The notes beneath the pieces were generated by a model that saw nothing but the letters and a program-made list of their open reading frames with translations, was not told the DNA's origin and did not search any database. A program made the position numbers and the translations under genes. Of a DNA stretch of 64,000 nucleotides, positions 58,358 to 64,000 are shown piece by piece. How positions within the stretch are numbered: the first letter of the stretch is position 1; every line of letters starts with the position of its first letter. Source of the stretch: Planctomycetia bacterium (GTDB taxonomy: Bacteria; Planctomycetota; Phycisphaerae; UBA1845; UTPLA1); contig CP054187.1 in assembly GCA_015200345.1 (NCBI GenBank), forward strand, positions 2,898,470-2,962,469. Direction: 5' to 3'.

Positions 58358-59212
58358 TCACACCGCCACCTTGAATCGAATCGGATCGTGGCATCGATAG
58401 CCGACCAGTTCGAAATCCTCAAAGCGCAGCTCATCAAACGGCTTCGGCGCGATCAGCAGCTTGGGCAGCGGATACGGCTCGCGCGTCAGTTGCTGTTTCA
58501 ATCCCTCCAGGTGGTCGTGGTCCTGCGTCGCCGCGCCGGGTTTGGCCACGTAAATGTGCGCGTCGACAATCGTATGCGCAAAGCGGCCGGCCTGCATGCC
58601 GACTTCCTGCGCGATCATCTGCGTGAGTGCGGCGTAGGCCGCCATGTTGAAGGGGATGCCGAGGGCCAGGTCGCCTGACCGCTGGCAGAGGTGACAATTC
58701 AATCGCCCGTTGGCCGCGTGAAAGGCGAAGGTGTAATGACAGGGCGGCAGCTTGCTGCGGATCGCGTTGCCCGGTTCCCACGCCGAGACCACGAGCCGTC
58801 GGCTTTCGGGGTTTTGCTTCAGCGCGTCGATCACGTAGCGGATCTGATCGACCTCGCGCACGCGCCACTGACCGTCTGCGTCCTTCTCGGCGCTGGGGAA
58901 GTGCCGCCAGTAGTAGCCGTAGGCCGTATCGAGGTTCCCGTCGGCGTCGGCCCAGTCGTCCCAGATTTTCGTGTGCTGCCGGAGATTGCGAATGTGATTC
59001 TCGCCGGAGAGATACCAAAGCAACTCACGCAGGACGGCGTTCCAGTTCATCTTCTTGGTCGTCAACAGGGGAAAGCCGGCGGCGAGATCGAGCTGATAGT
59101 GCGCCGAGAAGAGGCTGATCGTGTCGACGCCGGTGCGCGAAGGCTTGAACACGCCTTCGTCCATGACGCGCTTCACAAGATCGAGGTACACCACATCGGC
59201 GTGCGTGGACAT
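58358..59212 (-). CDS. thyA: Thymidylate synthase
   Basis: 284 residues from ATG 59212 (GGGAG five bases upstream). Catalytic Cys158 in KLPPCHYTF, with RRLVVSAWEPGN, CQRSGDLALGIPFNMAAYA, HIYVAKP. Makes dTMP from dUMP with methylene-tetrahydrofolate. Followed by folA 96 bases on, a standard pairing. Confidence 0.97.
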   Translation of the reverse strand: MSTHADVVYLDLVKRVMDEGVFKPSRTGVDTISLFSAHYQLDLAAGFPLLTTKKMNWNAVLRELLWYLSGENHIRNLRQHTKIWDDWADADGNLDTAYGYYWRHFPSAEKDADGQWRVREVDQIRYVIDALKQNPESRRLVVSAWEPGNAIRSKLPPCHYTFAFHAANGRLNCHLCQRSGDLALGIPFNMAAYAALTQMIAQEVGMQAGRFAHTIVDAHIYVAKPGAATQDHDHLEGLKQQLTREPYPLPKLLIAPKPFDELRFEDFELVGYRCHDPIRFKVAV

Positions 59213-59253
59213 GCGGACTCCCTTCCGATTTACACGGCGATTCTTACAAAGCT

Positions 59254-59371
59254 GTTTCAAAACCCCATCTCCCTTTCAGGAAGAGGCTCGGGGTGAGGGT
59301 GAATCCTTTCGGTTGAACTACTTTTCCCCCTCACCCAACCTCTCCCCCAAGGGGGAGAGGAGTTTTGAAAC
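59254..59371. repeat. 118-bp miniature inverted-repeat element
   Basis: Perfect 10-bp ends GTTTCAAAAC (59254-59263) and GTTTTGAAAC (59362-59371); the pairing continues imperfectly inward (CTCCC/GGGAG, GGGTGAGGG/CCCTCACCC), so the whole element folds on itself. No coding capacity. It lies in the gap 59213-59505 upstream of thyA; the rest of the gap holds ATTCGCTATTCGCTATT, another common short tandem. Its CCCTCACCCAACCTCTCCCC half resembles the start of the array at 19746. Confidence 0.8.
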
Positions 59372-59505
59372 CAGTTTCTAGTCTACGGTTTTCCGCCGGC
59401 GGCGGAAGGGGGGTGTGAATTTCAAACTTGTTGTTTGCTTCATCGCCTTGCGGAGATTGCAGATCGTGATTTTTCCCTGCATTGAATCTCGATTTTCGCC
59501 ATTCG

Positions 59506-61083
59506 CTATTCGCTATTTTTCATCACCCGCCCCGCGTACTTCGCCCGGCTCGCCAGGACCATCGCGCCCAGCGCCAGCACGCCTTGCACGATCAAACCGC
59601 TCCACACCGGTGCATCGAAATTCTTAAACGCCCACAACCAGGTGCCGACGGGCGACGCCGTGAACAGGATCGACCGCGGCCCGTCGAGGTCCAGTTCGCG
59701 CATCGCATCGAGCGAAGCGTCCGCGAACGGCGGAATGGCCCAGGTCGCGATGACAAAGAGAACAATCGCCCAGAGGGCCTTGGGCGACGCGGCATACACG
59801 AATCGCAAGACGCCGCCCAGCGTCAGCAGCGTGAGAAACGATGCCGCCAGCGCGGCGCACAATCGCGCTTCCACGATTTGCCAGTTCTCAGTCTCCAACA
59901 GCCGGCTCCAGTCGCGCCCGGCCACGGCCGTCAGCACGCCAAAACCCAGGATGCACGCCAGCAGCGCGCCGGCCCAGTAGTTCAGCGGGCGCTTCTCGCG
60001 AAAGAGCGGGTCCAGTGCCTGGCGACGGCTCCAGACGGCGTGATGAAACGCCGCGCTGGCGACGGGCACCATCAGCACGAACGTAAGCAGCAGCGTCGTG
60101 AGGAACATCCAGTTCGACGGTTCGTTGAAGATTTCGTTCGGCAGGAAAAAGGTGGTGCGCGGCTGCCAGAAGCGCAGGCCGACGCCGCCGACCAGCCCGC
60201 TCAACGCCGCCAGAGCCATTGCCAGCAGCGGGTCGAAGGCGGCGAGGTCATCGTGGTGATACTTTCGCGCCGAGGCGACGAAGAAGATCAGCGCGAAGCC
60301 CAGTTGTGCGAACACCGAGAACATGAGCCACCAGGCGATGGTGGCCAGGGACGATTGATCGATCAGATCGGTGGCGATGGACGAGCCGAACAGCATGGCC
60401 AGCCCCGGCACGATGTAGATGAATTTCGCGTTCGTGGCGATGAACACGCATACGATCAGCGGCGCGACGGACACTTTGCCGCGCGTGCAGAGGCCGGTGA
60501 GCAATGCGAACGTCCACCAGCTCAACCCCATCACGAGCATGACCGCGAACAGGCCGATCATGCCGACCGGCGATTGCCCCAACGGCGTGGTGCCCATGCG
60601 TGCGAGAAGGGTGCAGATCAGCCAGTTCACGAACGTGACCATCATCGCCTGCGCCAGAGGCCCGGTGAGATAGCCCATGCAGGCGGTCGCGCCGGACATG
60701 CTGGTGCGCCGATGTGATGAAATCATCTCCGAGGTGAAGTCGCGCTGGATGGCCTTCTTGATCGCGCCGGTACCGACGAAAAAAATGAACGCGGCGGCGA
60801 TCATCAGGTTGACGTTCAGCGCCGCGTCCGCGAACCGCGGCAGCGTCACTTCTTCGCGAATCAGCCGGTAGATCAGGACATGCACGACGAGCGACACGAG
60901 CGCGTAGCCGCCGGTGGCCATCATCAACCGCTTCCATCCGCCCGCCAGCCGCACCTGCGCCCAGCCGATCGGATCGTGAATCAGTTCGTCAACCGTTGCG
61001 GCCATCTTTGAAAGGTCCCGCTCGACCGTTCGCGCGGTCGGCACCTTGTTCTCGATTGCTCGCGCAATCGGCTCTTTGGTCAA
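59506..61083 (-). CDS. Membrane subunit of an ABC-2-type transporter
   Basis: 525 residues. TTG start at 61083 overlaps the ATPase stop as TTGA; an ATG at 61005 is the alternative. About twelve hydrophobic helices (ALVSLVVHVLIYRLI, LMIAAAFIFFVGTG, VGMIGLFAVMLVMGLSWWTF, FVLMVPVASAAF). Family not certain, but the coupled ATPase makes it the membrane partner of an exporter. Confidence 0.75.
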   Translation of the reverse strand: MTKEPIARAIENKVPTARTVERDLSKMAATVDELIHDPIGWAQVRLAGGWKRLMMATGGYALVSLVVHVLIYRLIREEVTLPRFADAALNVNLMIAAAFIFFVGTGAIKKAIQRDFTSEMISSHRRTSMSGATACMGYLTGPLAQAMMVTFVNWLICTLLARMGTTPLGQSPVGMIGLFAVMLVMGLSWWTFALLTGLCTRGKVSVAPLIVCVFIATNAKFIYIVPGLAMLFGSSIATDLIDQSSLATIAWWLMFSVFAQLGFALIFFVASARKYHHDDLAAFDPLLAMALAALSGLVGGVGLRFWQPRTTFFLPNEIFNEPSNWMFLTTLLLTFVLMVPVASAAFHHAVWSRRQALDPLFREKRPLNYWAGALLACILGFGVLTAVAGRDWSRLLETENWQIVEARLCAALAASFLTLLTLGGVLRFVYAASPKALWAIVLFVIATWAIPPFADASLDAMRELDLDGPRSILFTASPVGTWLWAFKNFDAPVWSGLIVQGVLALGAMVLASRAKYAGRVMKNSE

Positions 61084-62018
61084 TCCACCTGGCGGATGCC
61101 GGTCCGCAGGTACGCCTGCTCCAGATCATGCTCCACCGGCGCGAACCGTGCGACCGGCAGCCCGGACTCCAGAAACTTCGCCAGCAGATCGGCCGCCGCC
61201 TGGTCATCGTGCTCGTACTCAAACGACACCTGTCGTCCGTGCACTTCCAGCGCCGTCAGGCCCGGAATCGCGCCGATTGCCCCGGCGACATCGGGGATCT
61301 GCCTCGCCAGCGTCACTTCCCATCGGCAGCGGTTGTCTTCCTTCGCGCCAACCACCTGCGCGACCGTCCCGAACTGTATCATCCGACCGCCCTGCATGAT
61401 GCCGATGTGCGTGCAGTACTCGTGCAGGTCGGCGAGGATGTGCGAGCTGACGATCAGCGCCTTGCCCTGATCGCGCAGGCTGGCGAGCATCTTACGAAAT
61501 GCGACGCGCCCGGCCGGGTCCAGCCCCGCGGCCGGCTCATCGAGCAACACGAGCGGCGGATCGGGCAGCAGGGTCCGCGCGACGGTCAGACGCTGCTTCA
61601 TGCCGCGCGAGAGGCTCTTGATTTTCGAATTGCGGCGATCGTGCAGCCAGAGCTGTTCCAGCCAGAAGTCGATCCGCTCGTTGATGAGATCGAGCCGGAT
61701 GCGATGCGCGCGACCGATGAACTCCAGGAACTGCGCGACCGTCAATTCGTCGTAGACCGGCGGCGTGTCCGGCGCGAAACCGCAACGCGAGCGAACCAGC
61801 GGGTCGGTCAGCGTCAGCTCGTCGCCGAGAATCGTGACGCGCCCGGCCGTCACCGGCACGATGCCGCACATCGCCTTGAGACAGGTCGTTTTGCCCGCGC
61901 CGTTCGGCCCGATCAATCCGAGCAGGTGCCCGGCCGAAAGTTGGAGTGAAAAATCCGAGAGCGCCGTGAAGCGGCCGTAGTCGACGCGCAGGCGTTGGGC
62001 ATCCAGAACAATGGTCAT
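61080..62018 (-). CDS. ABC transporter ATP-binding protein
   Basis: 312 residues from ATG 62018. Walker A GPNGAGKTT (37-45), signature LSRGMKQRL, Walker B LVLLDEPAAGLDP, switch SSHIL. The C-terminal extension (LARQIPDVAGAIGAIPGLTA) is that of ABC-2-type exporter ATPases. Energises the membrane protein encoded next. Confidence 0.93.
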   Translation of the reverse strand: MTIVLDAQRLRVDYGRFTALSDFSLQLSAGHLLGLIGPNGAGKTTCLKAMCGIVPVTAGRVTILGDELTLTDPLVRSRCGFAPDTPPVYDELTVAQFLEFIGRAHRIRLDLINERIDFWLEQLWLHDRRNSKIKSLSRGMKQRLTVARTLLPDPPLVLLDEPAAGLDPAGRVAFRKMLASLRDQGKALIVSSHILADLHEYCTHIGIMQGGRMIQFGTVAQVVGAKEDNRCRWEVTLARQIPDVAGAIGAIPGLTALEVHGRQVSFEYEHDDQAAADLLAKFLESGLPVARFAPVEHDLEQAYLRTGIRQVD

Positions 62019-62192
62019 GCGAGGGTCCGTATCCGTTCCTGCGGTGAACGTCGGGTCGCCGTGGCGTGTCGGAGCCAAAGGCCTGCTTCTACCCTGACGA
62101 TACCGCCGTTCAGCCGCAAATTCGAGTCGACTGCGTCAGCAACGTGGGATGGCCGCTTTTCACAGCGTTTCTCCACCCGCCGAGACGCGGAT

Positions 62193-62222
62193 TTGACAGA
62201 CAATTGAAAATAAAGCTAGAAT
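62193..62222 (+). promoter_or_regulatory. Likely promoter of the glycosyltransferase gene
   Basis: TTGACA (62193-62198), 18-base spacer, TAGAAT (62217-62222) in an AT-rich patch; about 90 bases before the ATG. Nothing else was seen in the gap 62019-62311. Confidence 0.6.
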
Positions 62223-62311
62223 CCACCGGCAATTAGCTTCACGGGATCATCGCCGCGATCCAGCCGAAATCACCTGCGATCTGCAACGATTGAAAGGGCG
62301 ACCGCCTTACC

Positions 62312-63916
62312 ATGGAATCGTATTCGTACTGGCATTACCTGCTTCTCTTTACGCACCTGTTCGTATGTCTGGCGCTGGCGGCCTACGGCATTCATCGCTA
62401 TTCGCTGGTGTACCTCTACTACAAGTACCGGCGCAATTCGCCCCGTGCGAAGGCCTGCTTCCGGGAGAAACCGTTCGTCACCATCCAACTCCCGATGTTT
62501 AACGAGCAGTACGTCGCCCAGCGGGTCATCGAGGCGGCTTGTCACATCAAGTGGCCGCGCGATCGCCTGGAGATTCAGGTGCTGGACGACTCGACCGACG
62601 AGACGGTGGAGATCGCCCGCTCGACGTGCGAACGAATGGTCGCGCAGGGTTGCCCGGTGACCTTCATCCACCGCGACAACCGCGAGGGGTTCAAGGCCGG
62701 CGCGCTGGCCAACGGGCTGAAATCGGCGCGTGGTGATTTCATCGTCATCTTCGACGCGGACTTCATTCCGCCGGAAGACATTCTTGACCATCTGATCGAT
62801 CACTTTGTCGACGACAAGGTTGGCATGGTTCAGGCGCGGTGGGAGCACATCAACCGCGAGCAATCCCTCCTGACCAAGACGCAGGCGATCCTGCTCGACG
62901 GGCACTTTGTCATCGAGCACACGGCGCGGCATCGCTCCGGCCGATTCATGAGCTTCAACGGCACGGCCGGCGCGTGGCGGCGAAGCTGCATCGACGACGC
63001 CGGCGGCTGGCAGCACGACACCCTGACCGAGGATCTCGACCTGTCCTATCGCGCCCAGATGCGCGGCTGGAAGTTCATCTATCTGCCCGACGTCGTCAGC
63101 CCGGCCGAGCTGCCGCCCGAGATGAACGCCTTCAAGAGTCAGCAGCATCGCTGGGCCAAGGGCGGCGCGCAGACCTGCCGCAAGTTGCTGCCGGCCATTC
63201 TCCGTTCGCGCCTGCCGTGGCGGATCAAGCTGGAGGCGTTTTTCCACCTGACCAGTTGCGTCAGTTACTTTTTGATTGTCATCCTTGTGGTGCTGCTGCT
63301 GCCCGTGCTGCATCTGAAGTTGCACATTTTCTCCAACAACGCGGCGCTGCGGGCGATCTTTGACATTTCACTCGTGTTGATCGCCACCTGCTCGGCCAGC
63401 ACGTTTTATGTCGCCTGTCAACGCGAGTTGTTCCGAAGCTGGGCCGACAGCCTCAAGTACCTGCCGTTCCTGATGAGTCTGGGGGTCGGCGTATCGCTTA
63501 ACAACGCCCGCGCGGCGTTGGAAGGCTTCTTCGGCAAGGCCGGCGAGTTCGTGCGCACACCCAAGTTCGGCGTGGCCGGCCGCGAGGACAAGGAACTGGC
63601 CCGTAAGGCCGCGCGCCATCGGCTCGATCCGAAGCGCGTCCAGGCATGGTGCGAACTGTTCATCGGGCTGTACCTGGCGACCTGCGTTGCGTACTGTCTG
63701 ATGCATAAGTTCTGGATCGGCACTTTCTTCATCTGCCTGTTCATGATCGGCTACCTGTACGTCGCCATGCTCACCCTCCATGGGCAATTCGTCACGGCAC
63801 GTGCGGCGAACCAGTCGGACACCTCGGCGGCCGATGCGGCCTTGTCCGGGCAGCCGCCCAGGCCGTCTCACTCGTACAGCGCGCGGGCCTTCGCGCCGGT
63901 CAGAACGCGCGAGTAA
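62312..63916 (+). CDS. Membrane family-2 glycosyltransferase (cellulose synthase/mannan synthase-like)
   Basis: 534 residues from ATG 62312. N-terminal helix, then the GT2 core: VTIQLPMFNEQYVAQRVIEA, LDDSTDET (Asp92, Asp93), IVIFDADFIPP (DAD 148-150), TLTEDLDLSYRAQ (TED 239-241), and SQQHRWAKGG (QQHRW 277-281) as the processive signature. C-terminal helices (FHLTSCVSYFLIVILVVLLL, LYLATCVAYCLM). It should polymerise a beta-linked glycan across the inner membrane, glucan or mannan by similarity; no PilZ domain was seen. Confidence 0.9.
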   Translation: MESYSYWHYLLLFTHLFVCLALAAYGIHRYSLVYLYYKYRRNSPRAKACFREKPFVTIQLPMFNEQYVAQRVIEAACHIKWPRDRLEIQVLDDSTDETVEIARSTCERMVAQGCPVTFIHRDNREGFKAGALANGLKSARGDFIVIFDADFIPPEDILDHLIDHFVDDKVGMVQARWEHINREQSLLTKTQAILLDGHFVIEHTARHRSGRFMSFNGTAGAWRRSCIDDAGGWQHDTLTEDLDLSYRAQMRGWKFIYLPDVVSPAELPPEMNAFKSQQHRWAKGGAQTCRKLLPAILRSRLPWRIKLEAFFHLTSCVSYFLIVILVVLLLPVLHLKLHIFSNNAALRAIFDISLVLIATCSASTFYVACQRELFRSWADSLKYLPFLMSLGVGVSLNNARAALEGFFGKAGEFVRTPKFGVAGREDKELARKAARHRLDPKRVQAWCELFIGLYLATCVAYCLMHKFWIGTFFICLFMIGYLYVAMLTLHGQFVTARAANQSDTSAADAALSGQPPRPSHSYSARAFAPVRTRE

Positions 63917-64000
63917 CTCCGCCGCGCGCGGTCAATCCATTCCCCTCCGGCGTCGGCGTTAAACCGGTGAGCATTGACCTGCCGGATTGCTTTTTGCGTT

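Overview
The window looks like part of a high-GC chromosome from a planctomycete, possibly of the Phycisphaerae. Three kinds of evidence support this. Large secreted proteins carry FG-GAP/VCBS repeats and end in dockerin-like GDxNGDG modules, and one protein has a PEP-CTERM sorting signal. An ECF sigma factor is paired with a giant Ser/Thr kinase carrying WD40 repeats. A LacI-type regulator sits beside a pseudopilin-like protein with the H-x-domain AFTLIELLVV. No rRNA, tRNA, phage or transposase gene was recognised. All assignments come from reading motifs and translations; no database search was run.

Layout. 1-10256 (minus): start of a di-haem cytochrome-type oxidoreductase cut by the window edge, then three large exported proteins. 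10638-14742 (plus): sigma factor and kinase/WD40 protein. 14715-18581 (minus): a tightly overlapping four-gene unit made of an SGNH/TPR protein, two small unknown proteins and an MFS permease. 18699-28105 (minus): PEP-CTERM protein, secreted GH13 amylase, a 1348-residue repeat protein and a pseudopilin-like protein. 28320-38407 (plus): LacI regulator, GH13 neopullulanase-like enzyme with tandem starch-binding-type domains, a fused sugar-binding protein/permease, a second permease, a 59-codon ORF and a GH31 alpha-glucosidase. This is a starch/maltodextrin use locus. 38614-50277: mixed housekeeping (holA, sppA, SDR, DinB-like, two methyltransferases, lipoproteins). 50463-56175 (minus): a MATE efflux gene and ileS behind what looks like a leader-peptide attenuator. 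56246-62018: NifU-like protein, Ca-binding lipoprotein, folA, thyA and an ABC exporter pair. 62312-63916: a membrane glycosyltransferase.

How the parts may work together. The secreted GH13 would cut starch outside the cell, and the fused binding protein/permease plus second permease would import the oligosaccharides. Neopullulanase and alpha-glucosidase would then convert them to glucose. No cognate ABC ATPase is present here. Two promoters in this area (pseudopilin and PEP-CTERM genes) share a GTAAAA-N2-TTTTAC-like palindrome at the start of transcription, which is a plausible operator for the LacI protein encoded next to one of them.

The most unusual features are in 51295-56175. A palindromic repeat (core GCGGGCTTCAGCCCGC) is inserted in frame, in both orientations, at five places inside ileS and twice in the 3' end of the MATE gene, with 21-bp (7-residue) tandem expansions. 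Upstream of the same operon lies a compact unit: consensus promoter inside a palindrome, a 28-codon leader ORF with four Ile codons, a perfect intrinsic terminator, and a competing pairing that overlaps the leader stop codon. Other repeats include a 118-bp miniature element with 10-bp inverted ends, a 35-bp tandem array related to it, and a 50-bp TGTGGCAC/GTGCCACA element with a second copy overlapping the end of folA.
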